Assembly: GCA_001796495.1 (NCBI GenBank)
Contig: MGMR01000113.1
Location: 9,233 to 45,197, forward strand
Direction: 5' to 3'
Length of the DNA stretch: 35,965 nt
DNA from: Chloroflexi bacterium RBG_13_51_18
GTDB taxonomy: Bacteria > Chloroflexota > Dehalococcoidia > Dehalococcoidales > RBG-16-60-22
Made by a program: the position numbers and the translations under genes. Every line of letters begins with the position of its first letter. Within the stretch, counting starts at the first letter, position 1. Shown piece by piece: positions 1-6,422 of the stretch. A model generated the notes under the pieces. It did not search any database and was not told the DNA's origin. It saw nothing but the letters and a program-made list of their open reading frames with translations.

Positions 1-519
1 TACCAGCGCAAGATAAGTCTTTTTCACTTCCCGCTTTTTAAATTGCTCCGAAAGATTGGCCTGCGCCACACGGTTTTTAGCCACCAGAATCAACCCGGAG
101 GTATCTTTGTCCAGTCGGTGAACGATGCCAGGACGGAGAGAATCGGCGTCTACAGCCAACGCGGGTAAGTAGTTCATGATAGCATTCACCAGAGTATGGG
201 AGGGGTGACCGGGGGCAGGATGCACCGCCAATCCGGCCGGCTTATCTACGACGAGGACATCCGTATCTTCATAAACAATCTTTAGCGGTATATTTTCAGC
301 CTCCAGATGGCTCGATGGAGCAAGGGGAATATTCACCTTTATTTCATCGCCGGGAGTCAATTTAAGACTGGGTTTAGCCGCCTTGCCATTGACGGTAATC
401 AAGCCGTCTTCAATGAGCTCCCGGGCATGGGTGCGTGAAAGCTCCGTGCTCCTCTCCCCGACGAATTTATCGAGGCGGATGCCGTCAATATCAGCTACAA
501 AGGAATATTCCCTGGTCAT
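1..519 (-). CDS. rluD: 23S rRNA pseudouridine synthase RluD, partial (C-terminus beyond window edge)
   Basis: The reading frame starts at the ATG whose complement is at 517-519 and stays open for 173 codons to the left edge, so the C-terminal part is missing. An N-terminal S4-like RNA-binding segment (IRLDKFVGER, then a GLITVNGK stretch) is followed by the catalytic pseudouridine-synthase core. The signature GIVHRLDKDTSG carries the catalytic aspartate, and VVDKPAGLAVHPAPGH is also typical of RluA/RluD enzymes. RluD-type enzymes isomerise uridines in helix 69 of 23S rRNA; RluC or another RluA relative cannot be excluded. The start overlaps the lspA stop as ATGA (516-519), so translation is probably coupled. 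lspA followed by rluD is a common bacterial gene order. Confidence 0.93.
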   Translation of the reverse strand, partial: MTREYSFVADIDGIRLDKFVGERSTELSRTHARELIEDGLITVNGKAAKPSLKLTPGDEIKVNIPLAPSSHLEAENIPLKIVYEDTDVLVVDKPAGLAVHPAPGHPSHTLVNAIMNYLPALAVDADSLRPGIVHRLDKDTSGLILVAKNRVAQANLSEQFKKREVKKTYLALV

Positions 520-1022
520 ACTTTGCTTTTTAGAGTGCCCGAATAGAAAATCAGCCGGTAGGCGATAATTATAACACCAATGGTTATCGAGGCATCGGCC
601 ACATTCCAGGCCGGCCAGATTTTAAAATCAATAAAATCGGTAACATATCCCTGTCTTATGCGGTCGATAAGATTATTGCCGATAGTGCCGCCCATTACGA
701 GAGCCATTCCCACCCGTACCCACATGCTTTCAAGAAAATGCCAGCGACTGCGCAGAAGAAAAACCAGTATCAGGATGACAACAATACCGATAATAGAGGT
801 GATAATCAAAGTGAGTGAATGGTCTTTAAAAATGCCGAAGGCTGCCCCGGTATTCTGGATATGTATTATCCGGAAAATACCGGCGTCAAAAGACACTTCT
901 CCGAGAGCAAGATTGGCTCTAATTAACGCCTTGGTAAGCTGGTCGATAATGACTACGAATAGGACGACACTACCGAAGACGATATCCCGCCATTTATCTT
1001 GGTGGAGATGCAGTTTTTCCAT
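516..1022 (-). CDS. lspA: Lipoprotein signal peptidase (signal peptidase II)
   Basis: This 168-residue integral membrane aspartyl protease cleaves signal peptides from diacylglyceryl-modified prolipoproteins at the cytoplasmic membrane. Four hydrophobic segments are visible. Both catalytic-aspartate motifs are present: GNNLIDRI near residue 120 and NVADASITIG near residue 145. The length is normal for the family. The gene overlaps the 3' end of the dksA-like gene by 29 bases and has no clear Shine-Dalgarno sequence, so it is probably translated by coupling. It overlaps rluD by four bases at its other end. Confidence 0.95.
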   Translation of the reverse strand: MEKLHLHQDKWRDIVFGSVVLFVVIIDQLTKALIRANLALGEVSFDAGIFRIIHIQNTGAAFGIFKDHSLTLIITSIIGIVVILILVFLLRSRWHFLESMWVRVGMALVMGGTIGNNLIDRIRQGYVTDFIDFKIWPAWNVADASITIGVIIIAYRLIFYSGTLKSKV

Positions 1023-1374
1023 TTTTTGCCAACAAAGCTTTGCAGCTTAAACAAAGGCTGGCCTGCGGCAGCGCCTCCATGCGCTCGGGGTCGATCTTCT
1101 TGCCACAGTTGTCACAAAGGCCATAAGTGCCCTCCTCGATTTTTTCCAATGCATGCTCGACGGAGGCTATTTCCTGGCGGATGCGGTTTTCCAGTGCCAA
1201 CCGCTTTTCCAGTTCCAGAGTTTCGGTAGCTTCCTCCTCACGCTTTCCGAAGGGACTGCCCTCCCGCCGTTCTTCGGCAGTGGACTTGTTTTCCTGCAGC
1301 TGCGCCAACTCAAAGGTGAGACGCTTGTGCTCAACATCTAGTTGTTCACGCTGCTTTTTTAATTGCTCAACCAT
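994..1374 (-). CDS. DksA/TraR-family zinc-finger regulator
   Basis: The protein has 126 residues from the chosen start. Its N-terminal two thirds is charged and predicted coiled coil (MVEQLKKQREQLDVEHKRL onward). It ends in a C4 zinc finger with spacing C-x2-C-x17-C-x2-C (CDNCGKK ... LCLSC), as in DksA/TraR. DksA proteins bind the RNA polymerase secondary channel and tune transcription, often with ppGpp; whether this shorter relative does so is inference. The ATG at 1374 is preferred because GGAGGG lies just upstream. An in-frame ATG pair at 1404/1401 would add ten residues but has no ribosome-binding site. It is the first recognisable gene of a dksA-like, lspA, rluD operon. Confidence 0.88.
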   Translation of the reverse strand: MVEQLKKQREQLDVEHKRLTFELAQLQENKSTAEERREGSPFGKREEEATETLELEKRLALENRIRQEIASVEHALEKIEEGTYGLCDNCGKKIDPERMEALPQASLCLSCKALLAKNGKTASPPR

Positions 1375-1499
1375 ATGTCCCTCCGTACGCTTCCTCACCA
1401 TCATTGAGAAAGGCTCTCAGGAATATCATGTAACCTCATTTAGTATATATGTTGTTATAAACTAAAAAATAATAATAGAAAGAAGCGAAAGGCGATTGA

Positions 1500-1610
1500 C
1501 TAATACCGCAACATCCCCGAATAGCTAGAAATGCCAGCCAGCCACCGACACGCGTTGATAACGGCCATGTCAAGATTCTTCAGCATGGTTTCTACATAGG
1601 GATGAAACAT
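1500..1610 (-). CDS. Possible leaderless small ORF (36 aa)
   Basis: An ATG at 1610 opens a 36-codon frame ending in TAG at 1500-1502, starting MFHPYVETMLKNLDMAV and ending with a hydrophobic/aromatic stretch (CRWLAGISSYSGMLRY). A second in-frame ATG lies two codons upstream at 1616, but it falls in the promoter's -10/start-site gap. There is no Shine-Dalgarno sequence. The predicted transcription start of the promoter at 1617-1645 falls on or next to the 1610 ATG, so it could be read as a leaderless message. I do not recognise the peptide. It could be a leader peptide for the dksA operon, a membrane-associated small protein, a gene remnant or chance. Confidence 0.35.
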   Translation of the reverse strand: MFHPYVETMLKNLDMAVINACRWLAGISSYSGMLRY

Positions 1611-1616
1611 ACCCAT

Positions 1617-1645
1617 AGTGTAAACCATTTATATCTTTTGGTCAA
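1617..1645 (-). promoter_or_regulatory. Sigma70-type promoter upstream of the small ORF and dksA operon
   Basis: On the minus strand, TTGACC (1645-1640) is followed by a 17-base spacer and TACACT (1622-1617), close to the housekeeping consensus at both hexamers. The predicted start is near 1610. A weaker second candidate is a TATACT at 1447-1442 with a poor -35. Between 1500 and 1374 the leader holds an AT-rich tract and a short stem (TGAGA/TCTCA). Confidence 0.55.
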
Positions 1646-1721
1646 TGGTTTTCCGATTAATTTTTAAGAAAATATTACCACCTTAATCGTTAATACGGCA
1701 ATCAAACGGCAAAAAGCCTGT

Positions 1722-1991
1722 TCAGGCATTTTTTACCCTGCCGTATCTTAACTTAGCGTATAAGAGCCAGCTGTTTAAAATGATACCGATAGAATTCCAG
1801 ATTACCAGAGGAACAAGTCCGAGTACGATACCGTAAATCAGCCAGATTATTATCCCCAGCAGCATCGATGTGTTAAAGAGAAGGCTTATCTCACGGGCAC
1901 TTTTAAGTTTATAAACACGGATGATTTGAGGGACGAGTGAAAAAGTCGTTAAGAGCCCGGCGAAAAAACCCAGATATTCGGATGAAGACAA
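1722..1991 (-). CDS. SemiSWEET/PQ-loop family small transporter
   Basis: This 89-residue protein has three predicted transmembrane helices and a PQ motif (FSLVPQIIRVYK) in the first, the hallmark of the SemiSWEET/MtN3 half-transporter fold. Characterised SemiSWEETs form homodimers that move sugars down a gradient; the substrate here is unknown. The start is TTG, supported by AAGGAGGTT seven bases upstream. An extended -10 (TGT-TAGAAT, hexamer at 2031-2026) lies in the leader. It is a single-gene unit, divergent from the coiled-coil gene on the right. Confidence 0.88.
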   Translation of the reverse strand: MSSSEYLGFFAGLLTTFSLVPQIIRVYKLKSAREISLLFNTSMLLGIIIWLIYGIVLGLVPLVIWNSIGIILNSWLLYAKLRYGRVKNA

Positions 1992-2025
1992 AGCGTAACC
2001 TCCTTGTTCTGGAACGGATGCTTTT

Positions 2026-2034
2026 ATTCTAACA
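2026..2034 (-). promoter_or_regulatory. Extended -10 promoter for the SemiSWEET gene
   Basis: On the minus strand TGTTAGAAT (2034-2026) is a TGn-extended -10 element. No good -35 is seen 17 bases upstream, which is typical for extended -10 promoters. The predicted start leaves a leader of about 28 bases containing the AAGGAGG site. Confidence 0.4.
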
Positions 2035-2181
2035 TAATCGGCATAGCTCCTACACCAGCTACAGAGAACCAGGGAAATTTAAGGGATTACACCCAGCAAC
2101 ATTAGGTGATAGCCATCTCCGTATCTAAAGCTACCTGGATGTAAGATTAGAACGGAGATTTATTATCTAAAAAGGTAAAAT

Positions 2182-2736
2182 ATGAAAATATCGCAAAGCA
2201 AAGTGCGCGTACAGCCATTCAAAACCACGCCAGCCGCGGAAAAAATCCCGGGCAAAGTGATGACAAGCAAAGCAGCGGCGCCTGTAAAAAAGTCTTTTAC
2301 ATCAAGACCTTTATCAGTAAGACCAGTATCAGGTGGGGATTCAGGCACCAATGAGACCATGACCTCTTTGCACCGCATACGGAAGATCGCTCTGCAGGAA
2401 CTAGAATTAATCCGCCGAATGAAAGCGGAAGCGGTGAAATACCAGCAGGAAACCGCCATGAAAGCGCGCAGCGAAGCTCATCAACTCGTACTGCACGCCC
2501 GCCTGGCCACCCAGCGGGAAATCGAAGATATAATACGCCAAGCAAACGAAGAAATACATAAAGTACTGGCCGATATCCGCGTTATCCGCATCACGGCGCA
2601 GGAAGAACTTGCCGCGCAGCGGAAATTTACCGATGCCGCCAAGCTTAACAGTATGTCTTCATCAATGAAAGAAGTTTTTCAAAAATCGTTAGATATGAGC
2701 ATTAAAAAGAAGAAGCTGGTAACGATTAAAGATTAA
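2182..2736 (+). CDS. Hypothetical protein with long central helix/coiled coil
   Basis: I do not recognise this 184-residue protein. The first 55 residues are basic and rich in Pro, Ala, Ser and Thr, so probably disordered. From about residue 60 to 155 the sequence is helical, with alternating acidic and basic residues (RKIALQELELIRRMKAEA, then EIEDIIRQANEEIHKVLAD). The tail is lysine-rich (MSIKKKKLVTIKD). There is no signal peptide or membrane segment, so it is probably cytoplasmic. The charged helix loosely resembles stalk-type coiled coils (V-ATPase E subunit, DivIVA-like), but no family motif supports a function. The ATG is preceded by AAAAGG at a reasonable distance. Confidence 0.7.
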   Translation: MKISQSKVRVQPFKTTPAAEKIPGKVMTSKAAAPVKKSFTSRPLSVRPVSGGDSGTNETMTSLHRIRKIALQELELIRRMKAEAVKYQQETAMKARSEAHQLVLHARLATQREIEDIIRQANEEIHKVLADIRVIRITAQEELAAQRKFTDAAKLNSMSSSMKEVFQKSLDMSIKKKKLVTIKD

Positions 2737-2897
2737 AGTCAGCTGCGGGTATTTCCCGAACGCCGGACTCTATCACCAACTATCGCTGTACAATTTCTCC
2801 TTAAGATTTAGCCAATCCATTTTTCAACAGTAGCTAGTGTTTCTCTTTTTCAAGCGGGGAACCGGACTCTTTGATGCTATTGCTTGTGTGGAGTAAA

Positions 2898-2939
2898 ATG
2901 TTAATAGCCACGGTTGTGTCGATAATATTCAGAGCATAA
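2898..2939 (+). promoter_or_regulatory. Short upstream ORF (13 codons) before yggS
   Basis: GGAG followed four bases later by ATG at 2898 opens a 13-codon frame that stops at TAA 2937-2939, four bases before the yggS TTG start. yggS itself lacks a ribosome-binding site, so reinitiation from this ORF is a plausible way to translate it. Confidence 0.3.
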
Positions 2940-2943
2940 TAAA

Positions 2944-3600
2944 TTGAGCATTACAGAGAACGTAAAGCAACTGATAGCCGAGCTCCCCCAAGACGTAAAA
3001 CTCGTTGCCGCCGCTAAAACGAGAACACCCGATGAAATAGCGGAGGCAGTGGCAGCAGGCATTGGGATAATCGGGGAGAACTACGTCCAGGAAGCGGAAC
3101 CCGCCTATCAGAAAATAGGCAACCGCGTGGCATGGCACTTCATCGGCCACTTACAGAAAAACAAGGTAAAAAAAGCCGTAACGCTTTTCGATATGATAGA
3201 AACGGTGGATTCGGTTGAAATAGCAGCAGAAATAGCGAAAAGGTGCGCCCAGATAGTCAAGACCATGCCAGTGCTGATTGAAATAAACAGCGGCCGGGAG
3301 GCACAAAAGGCAGGGGTCTACCCAGAAAATGCGGAACAGCTGATTTCCGCTATCGCGACGATGAAGAACATACGCGTAACGGGACTAATGACCATGGGAC
3401 CGCTGACCATGCAGGCGGAAGAACTGCGACCTTGTTTCCGGGAGACGAAGGTTTTATTCGATCGTGTAAAGAAACTGGCCCTGCCGGATGTGGAAATGAG
3501 ATACCTTTCCATGGGAATGACGGATTCCTATAAGATTGCCCTTGAAGAAGGTGCCAACATGGTACGCATCGGCAGCAAAATATTCGGGCAAAGGGCTTAA
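2944..3600 (+). CDS. yggS: YggS/PROSC-family PLP homeostasis protein
   Basis: This 218-residue protein is the usual length for the YggS/YlmE/PROSC family, a single-domain alanine-racemase-fold protein that binds pyridoxal 5'-phosphate and buffers PLP and amino-acid pools. The PLP lysine is visible in KLVAAAKTRTPDEI, followed by the conserved GENYVQEA and WHFIGHLQKNK. Later motifs GLMTMGP and YLSMGMTDSYKIALEEGANMVRIG (positions about 165-212) match the family. The start is a TTG at 2944, the only start codon after the in-frame stop at 2923. No Shine-Dalgarno precedes it. It converges on the propeller gene with a six-base gap. Confidence 0.93.
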   Translation: MSITENVKQLIAELPQDVKLVAAAKTRTPDEIAEAVAAGIGIIGENYVQEAEPAYQKIGNRVAWHFIGHLQKNKVKKAVTLFDMIETVDSVEIAAEIAKRCAQIVKTMPVLIEINSGREAQKAGVYPENAEQLISAIATMKNIRVTGLMTMGPLTMQAEELRPCFRETKVLFDRVKKLALPDVEMRYLSMGMTDSYKIALEEGANMVRIGSKIFGQRA

Positions 3601-3606
3601 AAAACT

Positions 3607-5727
3607 CTACCGACGGCCTACTCTTGCCCTGACCATTCTGAAGACAACCCCACCCCCAACCAGCATGATTACACCGGCAATACAGAGCCAAGGTATCAGT
3701 ACCAGCAGCTTATTCACAGGATACACAGAACCGCCTATCGTTATCGGGGATTCCGTAGTGGTCGGCGGCGGCGTCGTTGGCGGCGGGGCAGTCTGCGCGC
3801 TGGCGTCCTGATAATTATCCGACCACTGCTCGCTGCCGGTAACGTAAGACCAAGCCCGGTAGTAGTAAAGTGTATCCGGAGTCAAACCGGTATCGGAAAA
3901 AGATGTGCCGGTATCAAAATAGACCTGCACGCCGTCATATATATCGGCAGGATAGCCGCCGGTGTTGCGGCGTACTATCGTTTTCCAGGCGCCGTCACCT
4001 TTTACCCAGCTTAAGTCAATCTGCGTATCGCTGATTGCGTTGGCGGTAAAAGGGAACGGGGGGTCAGGCTTGGTCAGGAAATCCAGTTCACCGCCGCTGC
4101 CGGTGCCGTAGCTGTTTTTCACCTGCGCTACAAAGTAATATTTCGTCCCTTTGGAAAGGCCCGTAACGTCTGCACTAAAGGACTGCCCCGTAGTGACGCT
4201 GCCCGTCCAGCCGGTGCTGTAAGTATATGGCCCGCCGGAAGCCGTCCCGTATACGAATTGATACTGGCAGGCTTCACCGCCATCATCAGCGACCGTGCCA
4301 TGCAGGGTGGTTGTAGTCTCCTCGACCAGCGTAGGGGCGGCAGTAGATACCGACGGTAGAATGACCCAAGGGGTGTAATTGATGCTGATATCATTCAGGA
4401 CGGGAGTCACGCCGGTATCGGAAGTGCTGAAAAAGGCCTTGTATTTAATATAACGGTCACTATCATGTCCGGACCATATAGCGGCGCCGCTCGATGTATA
4501 ATACGTGCCGGATGTGCCGTCCGGGCCTTTAAAGTCCCAGGTAGCGCTATCATTATTGGTGGCTATCTGGAATTTTATAGCAGTCCCAGACGGCGTAGCA
4601 GCCGTCCATGATATATTGCCGAAATCAGAAGCGCCACCTGTATCATATGCCGAAGAAGTAAGGTTGCCGGAGGTATAGTAAGGCGCCCCCTGGAAAACCA
4701 GCGCGCCGCCATAGGATACCATCGATAGAGTATCAGCTTTAACCGACCATGAATTTGCGGAAACACTATATTTCCAGAAATCATCCTGATTATTGCCGCG
4801 CAAGGCATAGAAATTTGCGTCCGTATCATAGGCAAGAGCACCGCCGCCGTATACACAGGGCGTCGCCGGGGTATCCGCCATCGCTGTCCATGAATCGGCT
4901 AATATGTCATAACGCCAGTAAGTAACGGTATTAAGTCCCTTTAACGCGTAGACATAATTACCACCATCGGCGGCCAGCGAACCGCCGTCACCCACTACGG
5001 ACGGAGTACCTGCTAGCGTCGACGTCCAGCTATTGCCAGAAATACTGTATCTCCAGAAACTGGTAGTTGAGCCTCCTTTAAGCGCATAAAGGAAGTCGCC
5101 ACCGCCATAAGCTAAGGCACCGCCGCCCTGAACTCCGGATGGAGTACTTGCCATAGACGACCAGGTACCGCCAGCTATATTATACCGCCAGAAGTTGGTT
5201 TTGTTTTGACCTCTCAAGGCATAGATATAATTACCGGCAAAAGCGAGAGAGCCCCCAGCACTTACAGGACTGGGTGTATAGCTCAAGGTCGACCACGTAT
5301 TGGCAGTGATATCATAACGCCAGAAATACTTGGTGCCGCTGCCGCCGAGGGCGTAAATATAGTTATTGCCGTCGAAAGCCAGAGCGCCACCAGCACCAAC
5401 GGAATATGGTGCATCGGCCATCGGTGTCCATGCATTGGTCGAAACATCATAACGCCAGAAAGACTTTGTGCCGTTGCCCCTGAAGGCATAGAGATAGCCG
5501 CTGCCGACCTTCGCCAGTTTGACATCGCCGGGGCTGCTCGTTGCGTCTAGTTGAACAAGCGTGCCGGAGGTAAAGTCCGCCTGGGTAGTCTGGGTCCAGG
5601 TGGTATCGGCTGCAACGGTACCAGTAGCGATAATCAGACAAACGAGTACCGCCGCCAGTAGAGCCTGTAGTGATTTGAGATAAATTTTATTGATGACAGT
5701 CCTCTTCACAGGCAAGACCTCGGTCAT
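3607..5727 (-). CDS. Secreted, membrane-anchored six-bladed propeller/fibronectin-type surface protein
   Basis: The 706-residue protein begins with a basic N-terminus and hydrophobic core ending near ATGTVAADT, a probable signal peptide. Six repeats of about 46 residues follow (roughly 65-345), each built on a pattern like YALRG-x5-FWRYDIxxNTW-x15-GGALAF. They look like a divergent kelch-type beta-propeller with one blade per repeat. A beta-rich module (about 350-455) and two fibronectin-III-like domains follow. A Pro/Thr linker (PPPTTPPPTT) then leads to a C-terminal transmembrane helix and a basic tail. This architecture suggests display on the cell surface; ligand and role are unknown. No sortase motif is seen. 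The start ATG has only a weak upstream GGGGT. Confidence 0.85.
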   Translation of the reverse strand: MTEVLPVKRTVINKIYLKSLQALLAAVLVCLIIATGTVAADTTWTQTTQADFTSGTLVQLDATSSPGDVKLAKVGSGYLYAFRGNGTKSFWRYDVSTNAWTPMADAPYSVGAGGALAFDGNNYIYALGGSGTKYFWRYDITANTWSTLSYTPSPVSAGGSLAFAGNYIYALRGQNKTNFWRYNIAGGTWSSMASTPSGVQGGGALAYGGGDFLYALKGGSTTSFWRYSISGNSWTSTLAGTPSVVGDGGSLAADGGNYVYALKGLNTVTYWRYDILADSWTAMADTPATPCVYGGGALAYDTDANFYALRGNNQDDFWKYSVSANSWSVKADTLSMVSYGGALVFQGAPYYTSGNLTSSAYDTGGASDFGNISWTAATPSGTAIKFQIATNNDSATWDFKGPDGTSGTYYTSSGAAIWSGHDSDRYIKYKAFFSTSDTGVTPVLNDISINYTPWVILPSVSTAAPTLVEETTTTLHGTVADDGGEACQYQFVYGTASGGPYTYSTGWTGSVTTGQSFSADVTGLSKGTKYYFVAQVKNSYGTGSGGELDFLTKPDPPFPFTANAISDTQIDLSWVKGDGAWKTIVRRNTGGYPADIYDGVQVYFDTGTSFSDTGLTPDTLYYYRAWSYVTGSEQWSDNYQDASAQTAPPPTTPPPTTTESPITIGGSVYPVNKLLVLIPWLCIAGVIMLVGGGVVFRMVRARVGRR

Positions 5728-5837
5728 TTAATGACCCCAGTCTATCCCCTGAAACATAACAAAGGCGTAAATAATAAATGGAGAGAAATAAACAGAGTGT
5801 TAATATAGCGAGAATACGATGCAAAACAAGTTATTCC

Positions 5838-5866
5838 TTGACAAAAGGCAGCAGCTTCGCCAGAAT
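5838..5866 (+). promoter_or_regulatory. Candidate promoter for the NADH-diaphorase operon
   Basis: A perfect TTGACA (5838-5843) is followed after 17 bases by CAGAAT (5861-5866), four of six matches to the -10 consensus. The predicted start near 5873 fits translation from the GTG at 5886 and argues against the upstream ATG at 5778. Confidence 0.4.
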
Positions 5867-5885
5867 TGAAGCAGGCGAGGATATA

Positions 5886-6422
5886 GTGACTAAAGTCAAT
5901 ACAGCGACGAATGAAACAGAACGGCAGCAGATAATCAAAGAAACAGGGCTGATTTTAAACAGGTTCGCCCGGAAAAAGCAGCATTTAATACCGATATTAC
6001 AGGGCGTGCAGGGGAAACTTGGCTACCTGCCACGCGAAGCCATGATAGAAATTGCCGATTATCTAAACATGGCAGCGGTGGATGTTTACGGCGTGGTTAC
6101 GTTCTATAATCAATTCCGCCTTAACCCTCCCGGCAAGCATTCAATAAGAGTATGCCTGGGCACCGCCTGCCACATGAAGGGCGGCTATATAACGCTGGAT
6201 GCCTGGAAACGCCGCTTGAAGATAAACTCGGGCGAAACCACGCCGGACCGGGAGTTCGACCTGGATATCGTAGCGTGCGTGGGCTGCTGCACCAAAGCCC
6301 CGGTCACCGTCGTTGACGGGAACCCGGAGGGCCAGGTGGAGCCTACCAGAGTTGACGGTATACTGCTGGGCTTCGGGCATGAGTACGGGACGAAGGATAA
6401 AGAAAAAAGTGAAAGCAACTGA
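5886..6422 (+). CDS. NuoE/HoxE/HndA-like [2Fe-2S] subunit of an NADH dehydrogenase/diaphorase
   Basis: This thioredoxin-fold [2Fe-2S] subunit of complex-I-like and bifurcating enzymes passes electrons next to the flavin subunit. The helical N-terminal region includes ILQGVQGKLGYLPREAM and VYGVVTFYNQFRL, family signatures. The four cluster cysteines are in CLGTACHMKGG and VACVGCCTKAP. With a GTG start at 5886 the protein has 178 residues; GCGAGG lies five bases upstream and a promoter just before. An ATG at 5778 would add 36 residues that look non-coding and overlap that promoter. The 3' end overlaps the NuoF-like start by 14 bases. Confidence 0.9.
   Translation: MTKVNTATNETERQQIIKETGLILNRFARKKQHLIPILQGVQGKLGYLPREAMIEIADYLNMAAVDVYGVVTFYNQFRLNPPGKHSIRVCLGTACHMKGGYITLDAWKRRLKINSGETTPDREFDLDIVACVGCCTKAPVTVVDGNPEGQVEPTRVDGILLGFGHEYGTKDKEKSESN

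Noticed and set aside
4680..5520. Repeated short sequences suggesting a CRISPR or tandem DNA array
   Set aside because: The repeats are coding and in frame, about 140 bases apart, and correspond to the propeller blades.
5778..5885. Longer N-terminus for the NuoE-like protein from the ATG at 5778
   Set aside because: These codons overlap a TTGACA promoter element and look unlike NuoE; the GTG at 5886 has a ribosome-binding site and gives a normal length.
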